A stretch of DNA of 64,000 nt from Halomonas llamarensis (GCF_023555005.1 NZ_JAMJPJ010000014.1:24662-88661); one strand, 5' to 3'; numbered from the stretch's first letter, positions 36,901 to 47,109 are shown. The notes: generated by a model not told the origin, from the letters alone. A program made the numbers and translations.

Positions 36901-38385
36901 TTAGATCATCCACTGCTGCATAAACGTCGGCACCGGCATATCAGCCAGGGTGTCGGCGTTTTGGCATTGGGCCAAAATAGCCTCACCGCGCTGTTTGGGA
37001 AACCGGGTGGCGAGGTTTTGGGCAAATTTCTCCACCAGTAGCGGCAACCCCTCTTCGCGCCGACGACGATGCCCGACGGGGTACTCCACCACCACTTTAT
37101 CGGTCGCGCTGCCATCGGTGAAAAATACCTGCACGGCATTGGCAATCGAGCGCTTCTCCGGGTCGTGGTACTCCTCAGAGTAGCGCGGGTCTTCGACTAC
37201 CTGCATTTTTTCTCTGAGCCGATCAATCTCTGGGTGCGCGTTGTGAAAGCCGTCTTCGTAATGATCTGCTGTCAGCGCGCCAAAGATAAGCGGCACAGCC
37301 GTCATATACTGTAAACAGTGGTCGCGGTCAGCGGGATTCGCAAGCTGCCCGGTTTTGGAAATAATCCGAATCGCCGAGTCGTGCGTGGTGATTTCCACTC
37401 GATCAATGTCGTCGATGCGATTTTTGACTTCAGGGTGCAGCGTAATCGCCGCCTCGCAGGCCGTCTGGGAGTGAAACTCGGCAGGAAAGGAAATCTTGAA
37501 CAGAATATTTTCCATCACGTAGCTACCGAACTCGCGCTGGAAACGAAAGCGCCGCTCCTCTTCGGGCTTGGTTGCCAAGTCCTTGTTGCTGTGGCTAAAC
37601 AGGACGTCGTAAAAACCCCACTGCGGCGCTGTTAGCGCGCCAGGGATGCCCATTTCCCCGCGCATGGCGATATCTGCCAAGCGCACCGCGCGCGAAGTCG
37701 CATCGCCCGCCGCCCAACTTTTACGCGAACCGGCGTTGGGAGCATGGCGATACGTGCGCAGGCTTTGGCCATCGACAAAGGCATGAGACAGCGCCGAAAG
37801 AAGTTGCTCGCGGTTAGCACCCATCATGTTTGCCACCACCGCGGTTGAGGCCACCTTGACCAGCACCACGTGATCGAGCCCTACCCGGTTGAAGCTATTC
37901 TCCAGCGCCAACACCCCTTGGATTTCATGCGCCATCACCATCGCATGCAGCACATCCTTCATGGTTAACGGCGCATCACCGTTGGCAATACGCTGCTGGG
38001 AAAGATGATCGGCGACGGCAAGAATCGCGCCTAAGTTGTCAGACGGATGCCCCCACTCGGCGGCAAGCCAGGTGTCGTTGTAATCCAGCCAACGCACAAT
38101 AGCGCCGATATCCCAGGCGGCTTTCACGGGATCCAAGCGATAAGACGTACCCGGGACATGCGCCCCGTGCGGCACGATCGTGCCCTCCACTAGCGGGCCT
38201 AGGTGTTTGGTACACTCAGGGAAACGTAGCGCCAGCAGCCCGCAGCCCAACGTATCCATTAGGCAATAGCGGGCCGTATCTAGCGCCTCGGGCGACGGCG
38301 AATCAAAATTAAGGACGTAGTCGGCGATTTTTTGCAGCTCAACATCGTACTCAGGGCGTTCATTCACCTCGGACGTAGCGGTCAT
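36901..38385 (-). CDS. prpD: 2-methylcitrate dehydratase PrpD
   Basis: 494 residues of the MmgE/PrpD family ([15 protein letters not shown] at the start; [26 protein letters not shown]). Dehydrates 2-methylcitrate in the methylcitrate cycle. It is the last gene of the prp operon. A cluster that carries both PrpD and AcnD-PrpF is common in gammaproteobacteria, since the two dehydratases give different isomers. Confidence 0.94.
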   Translation of the reverse strand: MTATSEVNERPEYDVELQKIADYVLNFDSPSPEALDTARYCLMDTLGCGLLALRFPECTKHLGPLVEGTIVPHGAHVPGTSYRLDPVKAAWDIGAIVRWLDYNDTWLAAEWGHPSDNLGAILAVADHLSQQRIANGDAPLTMKDVLHAMVMAHEIQGVLALENSFNRVGLDHVVLVKVASTAVVANMMGANREQLLSALSHAFVDGQSLRTYRHAPNAGSRKSWAAGDATSRAVRLADIAMRGEMGIPGALTAPQWGFYDVLFSHSNKDLATKPEEERRFRFQREFGSYVMENILFKISFPAEFHSQTACEAAITLHPEVKNRIDDIDRVEITTHDSAIRIISKTGQLANPADRDHCLQYMTAVPLIFGALTADHYEDGFHNAHPEIDRLREKMQVVEDPRYSEEYHDPEKRSIANAVQVFFTDGSATDKVVVEYPVGHRRRREEGLPLLVEKFAQNLATRFPKQRGEAILAQCQNADTLADMPVPTFMQQWMI

Positions 38386-38399
38386 GACACGGCTCCTTA

Positions 38400-38444
38400 T
38401 TGTTTGACGAAAAATCGTTTGAAGAAAAGTCGTTAGATTGAAAC
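38400..38444. repeat. 15-bp degenerate tandem repeat between prpF and prpD
   Basis: TTGTTTGACGAAAAA (38400), TCGTTTGAAGAAAAG (38415), TCGTTAGATTGAAAC (38430). Lies 15-59 bases upstream of the prpD start in the 138-base gap. Confidence 0.6.
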
Positions 38445-38523
38445 GGGTTTACGCTTTAATTTTCAGTATGGTGTCCCAGTGCCTAAGACGCCAATCCCCC
38501 ACGTTTAAGGCGATTAAACGCGG

Positions 38524-39702
38524 TTAAAAACTATCACCCGGCACGCACACAACCCCTTCCATCAGCACGCGAGCGCTGCGACTCATGACCGCCTGATCGA
38601 TATTCCAGCGACCGTCTATTAAGCTCGCCTCGGCGCCAACCTGCAAACTGCCGGAGGGGTGGCCGAAGGTGACAGCGTGACGCTTGCCGCCACCCGCCGC
38701 TAGGTTGACCAGTGTGCCTTCAATCGCGGCGGCCGCGCCGATGGCCACCGCCGCGGTGCCCATCATGGCGTGGTGAAGCTTACCCATAGAGAGCGCGCGT
38801 ACCAGCAAATCCACATCGTCGGCGTTAACTGCTTTTCCGCTAGAAGACGTGTAGCTTTTGGGCGGTGCCACGAACGCCACCTTGGGCGTGTGCTGACGAT
38901 TGGCCGCTTCGGCCACGTCGCTAATCAACCCCATCTGGAGCGCACCGTAGGCGCGAATGGTTTCAAACCGGGGCAACGCATCGGGGTCGCCGTTGATCGC
39001 CTCCTGCAGTTCCGCGCCGGTGTAGCCAGCATCTTCTGCGTTAATAAATACCGTAGGGATCCCAGCGTTGATCATCGTCGCCTTGAGCGTGCCAACGCCT
39101 GGCACCTCCAGATCATCGACCAAGTTACCCGTGGGGAAAATCGCGCTTTCACCATCGGCCGGGTCCATGAACGCCACCGGCACTTCCGCCGCCGGGAAGG
39201 TCACACCGTCGAGTTCGAAATCGCCGGTTTCCTGCACTTCGCCGTTCGTGATCGGCACTTTGGCAACGATGGTCTTTTTGATATTGACCTGCCAAATACG
39301 CACATCTACCACGCCGTTTTCCGGAATGCGCGCCGACTCCACTAAGCCATTACGGATAGCAAAAGGGCCAACAGCAGCGGATAAATTGCCGCAATTACCG
39401 CTCCAGTCGACGAACGGCTTATCGATAGAGACCTGGCCGAACAAATAATCCACGTCGTGTTCCGGCGATTCACTTTTGGAGAGAATCACGGTTTTACTCG
39501 TGCTTGAGGTCGCCCCGCCCATGCCGTCGATCTGCTTTTGGTACGGGTCGGGGCTGCCGATCACGCGCAGTAGCAGCTTATCGCGTGCCTCGCCCGGTTT
39601 TTGTGCTGCTTCCGGCAAGTCGGTAAGGTTGAAGAAGATACCTTTACTGGTACCACCGCGCATGTAGGTCGCGGGAATTTTCATTTGCGCAACGGAAGAC
39701 AT
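38524..39702 (-). CDS. prpF: 2-methylaconitate cis-trans isomerase PrpF
   Basis: 392 residues with two diaminopimelate-epimerase-like domains. TYMRGGTSKGIFF at the N-terminus is the family hallmark; GNCGNLSAAVGPFA carries a conserved Cys. PrpF isomerises the trans-2-methylaconitate formed by AcnD to the cis form. ATG 39702 follows GGAG; longer upstream readings overlap no family residues. Downstream of acnD, the conserved pair. Confidence 0.94.
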   Translation of the reverse strand: MSSVAQMKIPATYMRGGTSKGIFFNLTDLPEAAQKPGEARDKLLLRVIGSPDPYQKQIDGMGGATSSTSKTVILSKSESPEHDVDYLFGQVSIDKPFVDWSGNCGNLSAAVGPFAIRNGLVESARIPENGVVDVRIWQVNIKKTIVAKVPITNGEVQETGDFELDGVTFPAAEVPVAFMDPADGESAIFPTGNLVDDLEVPGVGTLKATMINAGIPTVFINAEDAGYTGAELQEAINGDPDALPRFETIRAYGALQMGLISDVAEAANRQHTPKVAFVAPPKSYTSSSGKAVNADDVDLLVRALSMGKLHHAMMGTAAVAIGAAAAIEGTLVNLAAGGGKRHAVTFGHPSGSLQVGAEASLIDGRWNIDQAVMSRSARVLMEGVVCVPGDSF

Positions 39703-39786
39703 AAGACACTCCAAGGCTGAATAGATAACAAACACCCGGCACGCAAGGTACCGGGTGAGAGAAAGCAACGTAACGCTCACATACCG

Positions 39787-42402
39787 TTAAGCGGTAACCG
39801 CAGAGGACTCCAAAAAATCCTCTGCGAAACGCTGCAGCACGCCACCCGCGGTGTAAATCGTGAGTTCCTCGGCGGTATCCAAGCGGCAAATCACCGACAC
39901 ACGCTCGACATCGCCGTTTTGTCGGTGAATCACCAGCGTTAGCTCCGCACGTGGCGCCGCTTTGCCTTCCACGTCGAACACTTCGGTGCCGTCGAGGTTC
40001 AGCGTATGGCGTGTGGTACCCGACTGGAACTGCAGTGGCATAACGCCCATGCCGATCAGGTTAGTGCGGTGGATACGCTCGAAGCCCTCGGCAACGATGG
40101 CCTCGACACCGGCCAGCGCCACGCCTTTAGCGGCCCAATCGCGCGAGGAGCCCTGACCGTAATCATCCCCGGCGATGATAATCAGCGGCTGGCGACGCTC
40201 CATGTAGGTTTCAATCGCTTCCCACATCCGCGTGACCTTGCCTTCCGGTTCAACGCGAGCCTGCGAGCCCTGCTTTACCTCGCCGTTTTCATCGCGCACC
40301 ATCTCGTTAAACAATTTGGGGTTAGCGAGGGTGGCACGCTGGGCGGTCAAGTGATCACCACGGTGCGTCGCATAGGAGTTAAAGTCCTCCTCCGGCAAGC
40401 CCATTTTGTCCAAATACTCACCCGCAGCACTGTCCAGCATAATCGCGTTAGACGGCGAGAGGTGATCGGTGGTGATGTTATCCGGCAGAATCGCCAGCGG
40501 ACGCATGCCCTTCAAATTGCGCTCACCCGACATCTTGCCTTCCCAGTACGGCGGGCGTCGAATGTAGGTACTCTGCGCGCGCCAGTCATACAGCGGATCG
40601 GTTTGCGTCGCGGCACTCTTATCCAGATCGAACATCGGGATGTAGGTCTGACGGAACTGCTCAGGTTTCACCGCCGTTTTGACGATGGCATCGATCTCTT
40701 CGTCGGCGGGCCAAATGTCTTTCAGCGTAACGGGATTACCGTCGGCATCATGGCCAAGCACATCTTTTTCGATATCAAAGCGGATCGTACCGGCGATAGC
40801 GTACGCCACTACCAGCGGCGGCGAGGCGAGAAACGCCTGCTTGGCGTGGGGATGAATGCGCCCGTCAAAGTTACGGTTGCCCGAAAGCACGGCCGTGGAG
40901 TAGAGATCGCGGTCGATGATTTCCTGCTGGATTTTAGGGTCCAGCGCACCGGACATACCGTTACAAGTCGTACACGCGTAGGCCACCACGCCAAAGCCGA
41001 GATCTTCCAGCTCGTTCATGAGCCCCGCGTCTTCCAGGTACATCTTGACGGTTTTTGAGCCCGGCGCCAGAGACGACTTCACCCACGGCTTGCGCGTTAG
41101 GCCGAGCTTATTGGCGTTGCGCGCAATCAGCCCCGCCGCGACCATATTGCGTGGGTTGGAGGTATTGGTGCAGCTGGTGATCGCCGCGATAATCACCGCG
41201 CCATCGGGCATCAAGCCGTTCTTCTCGTCTTCGCGCGCCTGATCGAGACCCACCGCGATACCTTGATTGACAAGCTCGCTAGTCGGAAGCTTAGCGTGCG
41301 GCTTGGAGGGGCCGGCCAACGTGCGTGACACGCTGGAAAGATCGAACTCCAACACCCATTCGTACTCGACGGCTGCCAGGTCACTCGCCCAAAGGCCAAT
41401 GTGCTTGGCGTACTTTTCGACCAGCTCGACCTGGTCGTCGTCGCGGCCGGTCAGCTTTAAGTAGTCGATGGTTTGGTCATCGATATAGAACATCGCCGCC
41501 GTGGCGCCATATTCCGGCGTCATGTTGGAGATCGTGGCGCGGTCTCCCACGGTTAGGCTGTCAGCGCCTTCACCGAAGAACTCCAGGTACGCGCCGACCA
41601 CTTTGGAGTCGCGCAGGAATTCGGTAATCGCCAGCACCATATCGGTACCGGTCACGCCCGGTTGCAGCTTGCCGGTGAGCTTCACGCCGACGATATCGGG
41701 CAGGCGCATCATTGAGGCACGCCCGAGCATCACGCTCTCCGCTTCAAGGCCGCCCACGCCCACTGAGATAACGCCCAACGCATCGACCATGGGGGTGTGG
41801 CTATCGGTACCTACACAGGTATCGGGGAAGGCCACGCCATTTTGCTTTTGCACCACCGGCGACATCTTCTCCAGATTGATCTGGTGCATGATGCCGTTGC
41901 CGGGCGGGATCACGTCGACGTTCTCGAACGCGGTCTTGGTCCAGTTGATGAAGTGGAAGCGGTCATCGTTACGACGATCTTCCACCTGACGGTTTCTCTC
42001 GAAGGCGTCCTTCTCGAAACCAGCATGCTCGACGGCCAACGAGTGATCAACGATCAGCTGCGTAGGCACCACCGGATTGACCTTGGCTGGGTCACCACCC
42101 CTCTCGGCGATGGCATCACGCAGGCCCGCGAGATCCACAAGCGCGGTCTGCCCCAGAATGTCGTGGCACACCACGCGCGCCGGGTACCAGGGAAAGTCCA
42201 GCTCGCGCCTGCGTTCGATCAGCTGCTTGAGCGAATCGGTCAGCATGTCCGGTTCGCAGCGGCGTACCAACTGCTCGGCCAGCACGCGGGAGGTATAGGG
42301 AAGCTTGGCATAGGCGCCGGGCTGAATAACGTCGACGGCCTCACGCGCGTCGAAGTAATCCAGGTCGGTGCCGGGTAGGGGTTTACGGTATTCGGTGTTC
42401 AT
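39787..42402 (-). CDS. acnD: Fe/S-dependent 2-methylisocitrate dehydratase AcnD
   Basis: 871-residue aconitase-family enzyme with the [4Fe-4S] ligands visible in AITSCTNTSNP and YACTTCNGMSG, plus GDDYGQGSSRDWAAKG in the swivel domain. The length and the prp context indicate AcnD, which dehydrates 2-methylcitrate to trans-2-methylaconitate. Needs PrpF, coded next in the operon. Confidence 0.94.
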   Translation of the reverse strand: MNTEYRKPLPGTDLDYFDAREAVDVIQPGAYAKLPYTSRVLAEQLVRRCEPDMLTDSLKQLIERRRELDFPWYPARVVCHDILGQTALVDLAGLRDAIAERGGDPAKVNPVVPTQLIVDHSLAVEHAGFEKDAFERNRQVEDRRNDDRFHFINWTKTAFENVDVIPPGNGIMHQINLEKMSPVVQKQNGVAFPDTCVGTDSHTPMVDALGVISVGVGGLEAESVMLGRASMMRLPDIVGVKLTGKLQPGVTGTDMVLAITEFLRDSKVVGAYLEFFGEGADSLTVGDRATISNMTPEYGATAAMFYIDDQTIDYLKLTGRDDDQVELVEKYAKHIGLWASDLAAVEYEWVLEFDLSSVSRTLAGPSKPHAKLPTSELVNQGIAVGLDQAREDEKNGLMPDGAVIIAAITSCTNTSNPRNMVAAGLIARNANKLGLTRKPWVKSSLAPGSKTVKMYLEDAGLMNELEDLGFGVVAYACTTCNGMSGALDPKIQQEIIDRDLYSTAVLSGNRNFDGRIHPHAKQAFLASPPLVVAYAIAGTIRFDIEKDVLGHDADGNPVTLKDIWPADEEIDAIVKTAVKPEQFRQTYIPMFDLDKSAATQTDPLYDWRAQSTYIRRPPYWEGKMSGERNLKGMRPLAILPDNITTDHLSPSNAIMLDSAAGEYLDKMGLPEEDFNSYATHRGDHLTAQRATLANPKLFNEMVRDENGEVKQGSQARVEPEGKVTRMWEAIETYMERRQPLIIIAGDDYGQGSSRDWAAKGVALAGVEAIVAEGFERIHRTNLIGMGVMPLQFQSGTTRHTLNLDGTEVFDVEGKAAPRAELTLVIHRQNGDVERVSVICRLDTAEELTIYTAGGVLQRFAEDFLESSAVTA

Positions 42403-42445
42403 AACGGAAAACTCACGGCGAGAAGGTAGGGTCAGACTCAGCCCG

Positions 42446-42472
42446 CTCCCAGCAGCGCCTGGCTGCTGGGAG
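42446..42472. other. Strong hairpin between prpC and acnD
   Basis: Perfect 10-bp stem CTCCCAGCAG / CTGCTGGGAG with a 7-base loop in the 102-base prpC-acnD gap. There is no T tract on the minus strand, so it is more likely an mRNA stability or processing element than a terminator. Confidence 0.6.
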
Positions 42473-42504
42473 GAGGATCAAGCGGCGATTCATTCAACGG
42501 CGAA

Positions 42505-43632
42505 TCAGTCGCGCTGCTCGATCGGCACCCATTCGCTCTTCTCGGGGCCGGTATAGTCGGCGCTCGGACGAATGATGCGGTTGTTGGCGCGCTGTTCGAA
42601 GACGTGCGCCGCCCAGCCGGTCACCCGCGACATAACAAAGATCGGCGTGAACAGCTTGGTCGGGATACCCATGAAGTGATACGCACTGGCATGGAAGAAG
42701 TCCGCGTTACAGAACAGCTTCTTCTCGCGCCACATCACCTCTTCACAGCGCACAGAGACCGGATACAGCACGGTGTCGCCTACATCTTTGGCGAGTTTTT
42801 CTGACCAATGCTTGATGATCTCGTTGCGCGGGTCAGAGGTGCGGTAGATCGCATGACCAAAGCCCATGATTTTTTCTTTGCGCTCGAGCTTGCCCATCAT
42901 TTCGCGCTCGGCTTCTTCCGGCGATTCCCAATCCTCAATCATCGCCATCGCGGCTTCGTTAGCGCCGCCATGCAGCGGGCCACGTAACGAACCAATAGCG
43001 CCAGTAACACAAGAGTGAATGTCGGAAAGCGTCGAAGCACATACGCGGGCGGTGAACGTCGAGGCGTTGAATTCGTGCTCAGCGTAAAGAATCAGCGATA
43101 CGTTCATAACATCGGCGTGCAGCTTGCTCGGCGCTTCGCCGCGCAGCAGGTGCAGGAAGTGCGCGCCGACCGAGTCGTCGTCGGTCTCGGTCTCGATACG
43201 CACACCTTCGTGGGTGAAGCGATACCAATAGCAGATAATTGACGGCAGCACGGCGACCAAGCGGTCGGTGGCATCTTGCTGCTCGTCGAAGCTTTGCTCG
43301 GTTTCCAGGTTACCCAGCATGGAGGCGCCGGTGCGCATCACGTCCATCGGGTGCGCGTCTTTCGGGATCTGCTCAAGCACGGTTTTCAGCGCCGACGGCA
43401 GGCCGCGCTGGCTTTTTAGCTTAGCAATGTAGGCGTCAAGTTCGGCTTGATTCGGCAGCTTGCCTTTAAGCAGCAGGTAGGCCACTTCTTCGAAGGTGGC
43501 TTTTTCCGCTAGCTCTTTGATATCAAAGCCGCGATAGGTCAGGCCTGAACCGGTCTGGCCCACAGTACATAGGGCGGTTTCACCGGCGCTTTGGCCACGT
43601 AGTCCTGCACCACCGATTTTCTTATCTGACAT
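42505..43632 (-). CDS. prpC: 2-methylcitrate synthase
   Basis: 375 residues; condenses propionyl-CoA and oxaloacetate. Citrate synthase fold with active-site GAIGSLRGPLHGGANEAA and the GFGHAIYRTSDPR motif, where the AIYR variant fits methylcitrate rather than citrate synthases. Shorter than GltA (about 427), as usual for PrpC. Third gene of the operon, 97 bases after prpB. Confidence 0.95.
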   Translation of the reverse strand: MSDKKIGGAGLRGQSAGETALCTVGQTGSGLTYRGFDIKELAEKATFEEVAYLLLKGKLPNQAELDAYIAKLKSQRGLPSALKTVLEQIPKDAHPMDVMRTGASMLGNLETEQSFDEQQDATDRLVAVLPSIICYWYRFTHEGVRIETETDDDSVGAHFLHLLRGEAPSKLHADVMNVSLILYAEHEFNASTFTARVCASTLSDIHSCVTGAIGSLRGPLHGGANEAAMAMIEDWESPEEAEREMMGKLERKEKIMGFGHAIYRTSDPRNEIIKHWSEKLAKDVGDTVLYPVSVRCEEVMWREKKLFCNADFFHASAYHFMGIPTKLFTPIFVMSRVTGWAAHVFEQRANNRIIRPSADYTGPEKSEWVPIEQRD

Positions 43633-43729
43633 GCTACGTACTCCTTTAAAAGGTCATCGCTTCATCACGCTATATCGCGTGATGCGCTTTATTGTTGGTT
43701 ACGTATCCGTTAATGGAATCGTTATCGAG

Positions 43730-44635
43730 TTATTCGTTGCTGCCTTTTTCGGCGAACAACGCATCCAATTTCTGCTCAAAGTCGTGGTAGTTCAAAAAGT
43801 CGTAGAGCTCTTCGCGGGTCTGCATGATATCGACCACGTCTTTTTGATGGCCGTTATCCAGAACGCTCTGGTAAACCTTAAGAGCGGCGGCGTTCATGGC
43901 GCGAAACGCGGAAAGCGGATACAGCACCATACGACAACCAACGTCACCCAGCTCTTGCTGCGAGAACAGCGGTGTCGCGCCAAATTCGGTAATGTTGGCC
44001 AGAATCGGCGCGTCGACGCGCTCGCAAAACGCTTTGTAATCTTCCAGCGTGTGCACGGCTTCGGCGAAGATGGCGTCAGCACCTGCTTCGATACACGCCT
44101 GTGAGCGCTCAATAGCGGCATCCAAGCCATCTTTTTGGAAGGCATCGGTGCGCGCGATCAGGTAAAAATCCGGGTCGATGCGCGCATCGGCGGCCGCCTT
44201 GATGCGGTCGACCATCTCCTGCTTAGAAACGATCTCTTTGTTGGGGCGATGCCCACAGCGCTTCTGGGCGATCTGGTCTTCTAAATGCACGGCGGCGACA
44301 CCGGCACGCTGCATTTCTTTAACCGTGCGCGCGATGTTGAACGCCCCACCCCAGCCGGTATCGATATCGACCAGCAGCGGCACGTCAGTGGCGCCGCAAA
44401 TACGGTGAGCGTCTTCGACCACGTCATTCATGGTGGTCATGCCCAAATCCGGCAAGCCGAAAGAGGCGTTGGCCACGCCACCGCCGGAGAGATAAATCGC
44501 TTGGTGACCGACACGCTCGGCCATCATGGCAGTATAGGCGTTGACGGCGCCGAGAATCGGTAGCGGGCGGTTAGCCTCTAAGGCAGCACGAAAGCGCGCG
44601 CCTGGTGTTTTGGATGACGCTTTTAGCGTTGTCAT
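43730..44635 (-). CDS. prpB: Methylisocitrate lyase
   Basis: 301 residues; cleaves 2-methylisocitrate to pyruvate and succinate, the last step of the cycle. The isocitrate-lyase family active site KRCGH is present ([11 protein letters not shown]), as are the metal-binding DIDTGWG and ARTDA. Length matches PrpB (about 296). It is the first catabolic gene after the regulator; its upstream region carries a 12-bp tandem repeat. Confidence 0.96.
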   Translation of the reverse strand: MTTLKASSKTPGARFRAALEANRPLPILGAVNAYTAMMAERVGHQAIYLSGGGVANASFGLPDLGMTTMNDVVEDAHRICGATDVPLLVDIDTGWGGAFNIARTVKEMQRAGVAAVHLEDQIAQKRCGHRPNKEIVSKQEMVDRIKAAADARIDPDFYLIARTDAFQKDGLDAAIERSQACIEAGADAIFAEAVHTLEDYKAFCERVDAPILANITEFGATPLFSQQELGDVGCRMVLYPLSAFRAMNAAALKVYQSVLDNGHQKDVVDIMQTREELYDFLNYHDFEQKLDALFAEKGSNE

Positions 44636-44658
44636 GCGGTGTCTCCTGTCCTGTTTTT

Positions 44659-44691
44659 CTTAACATCTTTCTTAACATCTTTCTTAACATC
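44659..44691. repeat. 12-bp tandem repeat upstream of prpB
   Basis: CTTAACATCTTT in two exact copies (44659, 44671) and a third partial copy (44683-44691), 23-56 bases upstream of the prpB start. Confidence 0.8.
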
Positions 44692-44745
44692 GCGACGGCT
44701 TTTGGGCCGTTATTTTTCGGCTGCTATCTGGATGTGTGCTGACGT

Positions 44746-45495
44746 CTAGTCTGACGTTTGCTCCAGCGTAGCCGCATAGCGGTCGGCGACGTTCGCGCGA
44801 GAAGCACTCACGTGGCGGCGCATCAATAACTCGGAAAGTTCGGCATCGCCGGCTTCAATGGCATCGACAATGCGGTGGTGTTCGACAAAAGCACGCTGTG
44901 GGCGCGAACCGCTGGCGCTAAACTGGGTGCGGTACAAGCGCACCAAGTAATAAAGGTCATCGCAAAGCAGGTTCATCAACATCTTGTTATGACTGCCCTT
45001 CACAATGCGATAGTGAAAATCCAGATCACCCTCGCGCTGATAATAAGCTTCGCCACGCTTTAAATCATCTTGGCTTTCATGCACGGCCAGCACGTTACGT
45101 AGACCGGCTATTTCTTCTGCGGTCATATTCTCAGCGGCTAAACGCGCTGCCATGCTCTCTAATGCTTCACGTACATCGAATAGCTCTAAAAGCTCTTTCA
45201 TAGAAAGCTGTACAACGCGAGCGCCTACATGGGGCACGCGCTCAATTAACCGGTGGGCTTCCAAACGCCGCATCGCTTCGCGCAACGGCCCACGGGAAAT
45301 ACCGTAGGTCTTCGAGAGGCCCGGCTCGGTAATCTTGCTGCCCGGCGCGATTTCGCCACGCACAATGGCGTCCTGGAGCTGATGAAATACCCGCTCGGCA
45401 AGCGTACGCACTTCCGGCGAGGTATCTTCACTGCTCGGATCGGCTCGTTCTGGCTGCGAGTGTTGCTTTGGGGAATGCGTGGCAAGTAGTGTCAT
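44746..45495 (-). CDS. GntR/FCD-family regulator of the prp operon
   Basis: 249 residues: a GntR winged helix (about 34-95, SKTYGISRGPLREAMRRLEAHRLIERVP) and a C-terminal FCD all-helical ligand domain (about 105-230). It heads the prp cluster and probably represses it, with propionate-derived metabolite as inducer; such GntR regulators replace the sigma-54-dependent PrpR of enterics in many gammaproteobacteria. ATG 45495 is chosen because the longer TTG reading at 45555 begins on the -35 box of the promoter described here. There is no clear ribosome site, so initiation may be weak. Confidence 0.88.
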   Translation of the reverse strand: MTLLATHSPKQHSQPERADPSSEDTSPEVRTLAERVFHQLQDAIVRGEIAPGSKITEPGLSKTYGISRGPLREAMRRLEAHRLIERVPHVGARVVQLSMKELLELFDVREALESMAARLAAENMTAEEIAGLRNVLAVHESQDDLKRGEAYYQREGDLDFHYRIVKGSHNKMLMNLLCDDLYYLVRLYRTQFSASGSRPQRAFVEHHRIVDAIEAGDAELSELLMRRHVSASRANVADRYAATLEQTSD

Positions 45496-45500
45496 ATTAA

Positions 45501-45512
45501 ATTGTCGACAAT
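45501..45512. promoter_or_regulatory. Palindromic operator of the prp regulator
   Basis: Perfect 12-bp palindrome ATTGTCGACAAT, 5 bases upstream of the regulator ATG and 14 bases downstream of the -10 box. It fits the GntR/FCD operator form T-N-G-T-N3-A-C-N-A loosely. A bound repressor here would block transcription near its start and cover the translation start. Confidence 0.7.
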
Positions 45513-45526
45513 CAAGAGTTGAAGGA

Positions 45527-45555
45527 ACTTTAGCTCTCTCACTTTGCCGCGTCAA
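45527..45555 (-). promoter_or_regulatory. Sigma-70 promoter of the prp operon
   Basis: TTGACG (45555-45550), exactly 17 bases, TAAAGT (45532-45527), on the minus strand. It lies 31 bases before the regulator start. Confidence 0.7.
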
Positions 45556-45756
45556 CTAGGCGATATCGTCGATATTATCCACCTTTCGTTGTATTCGGTG
45601 TTTTTCGACGACACGTCCATGTCAACAATCTTGCGATTTTTTTAGAGTCGTCACCCTCGCCACGTAGCGTGAAAACCGCGTCGGTCCCGGTGGCTGGCGC
45701 AACGACGAGTCGCCCTCTAAAATGTGCCGCTCTTTACTGTTCAGGTTGACGTTTGC

Positions 45757-47109
45757 ATGGCCACAGCGCTCTCGATCTCTGCTTTGCCCTACCCTTCCGA
45801 CCCGCTAGCGCTTTTCGCGCAACTGCGGCAACGGTCTGGCGCCGTGCTGCTGGATAGCGGACGGCCGGTAGCGACAGGGCGCTACGATATTATGAGCAGT
45901 GACCCGCTGGCGACGCTTAACGTCGATAAACAGGGCTATTCAACGATTGAGAGCCAAACGCTAACGCCGCCTGACACGTTGGGCGATGCGTTTGCGCATC
46001 AAGCATGGCTTCTAGAACAGCTTAACGTGGAAGTGCCGGAGAGCACGCTGCCATTTACCGGCGGGCTGTTGGGTTATTGGGGCTATGACTTAGGCCGCGA
46101 GACCCATTCGGTGGCGACCCAACGCCCGGCATCGACAACGCTTCCTCAAGCGCGGCTAGGGCTTTATGACTGGGCCATCATCGTCGATCACGCTAAAGCC
46201 CAAGCATGGCTCATCGCAAGCGACGCGCGCCGCAAACACGTACAGCGCTGGCTGGCGCAGCCAGCCCCTCGCGGCGCTGCCTTTTCACTCACCACAGCGT
46301 TTCAGGCTGAGATGACACAGGCGGATTACCTCGAACGTTTTGATCGTGTTCAGGACTATATCCGCACCGGCGACTGTTATCAGATCAACCTCGCTCAGCG
46401 CTTCTCTGCCCGGTTTACCGGAGACACCTGGGCGGCGTATCTGCGCCTGCGCCACGCCACACCGACCCCCTTCTCAGGATTTATGGCCTGGGACGACAAA
46501 ACCGTCCTCTCGCTCTCGCCCGAGCGCTTTATTCAGTCACGCCACGGTCAGGTCGAAACCCGCCCGATTAAAGGCACGCGCGCGCGCGGAAACTCGCCAT
46601 CAGAAGACCAAGCCCTTGCCCAGGCACTTTTAACGAGCAGCAAAGATCGCGCCGAGAATGTGATGATCGTGGATTTGCTGCGTAACGATTTGGGTCGCGT
46701 GTGTCAGCCGGGCAGTATCCGCGTGCCGCAGCTGTGCGCACTCGAAAGCTACCCCAACGTGCACCACCTGGTCAGCGTGGTGCAAGGCCGGCTTTGCGCT
46801 GAGCATTCGCCATTGGCGCTGCTAAAGGCCGCTTTCCCTGGGGGCTCCATTACCGGGGCGCCCAAGATTCGTGCGATGCAGATTATCGACGAGCTAGAAC
46901 CCTGCCAGCGCAGCGTTTACTGCGGCAGCCTCGGGTATGTGGATGTGCGCGGCAGCATGGATACCTCGATTGCGATTCGCACCGTGATAGCCGATGGCGA
47001 CACGCTGCATCTATGGGGCGGTGGCGGCCTGGTGGCCGACTCCGAAGGCGGAGCTGAGTACATTGAGACGCTGGATAAAATCCGCCATCTGATATCATCT
47101 TTGGAATAA
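45757..47109 (+). CDS. pabB: Aminodeoxychorismate synthase component I
   Basis: 450 residues; makes 4-amino-4-deoxychorismate from chorismate and ammonia for folate synthesis. PabB/TrpE family motifs: FIQSRHGQVETRPIKGTRARG with the catalytic lysine of PIKGT, LSLSPERF, MIVDLLRNDLGRV and GSITGAPKIRAMQIIDELEP. The ATG at 45757 is preferred; GTG at 45724 would add 11 residues. The PabA partner is not adjacent. A polyA-rich stretch follows the stop. Confidence 0.93.
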   Translation: MATALSISALPYPSDPLALFAQLRQRSGAVLLDSGRPVATGRYDIMSSDPLATLNVDKQGYSTIESQTLTPPDTLGDAFAHQAWLLEQLNVEVPESTLPFTGGLLGYWGYDLGRETHSVATQRPASTTLPQARLGLYDWAIIVDHAKAQAWLIASDARRKHVQRWLAQPAPRGAAFSLTTAFQAEMTQADYLERFDRVQDYIRTGDCYQINLAQRFSARFTGDTWAAYLRLRHATPTPFSGFMAWDDKTVLSLSPERFIQSRHGQVETRPIKGTRARGNSPSEDQALAQALLTSSKDRAENVMIVDLLRNDLGRVCQPGSIRVPQLCALESYPNVHHLVSVVQGRLCAEHSPLALLKAAFPGGSITGAPKIRAMQIIDELEPCQRSVYCGSLGYVDVRGSMDTSIAIRTVIADGDTLHLWGGGGLVADSEGGAEYIETLDKIRHLISSLE

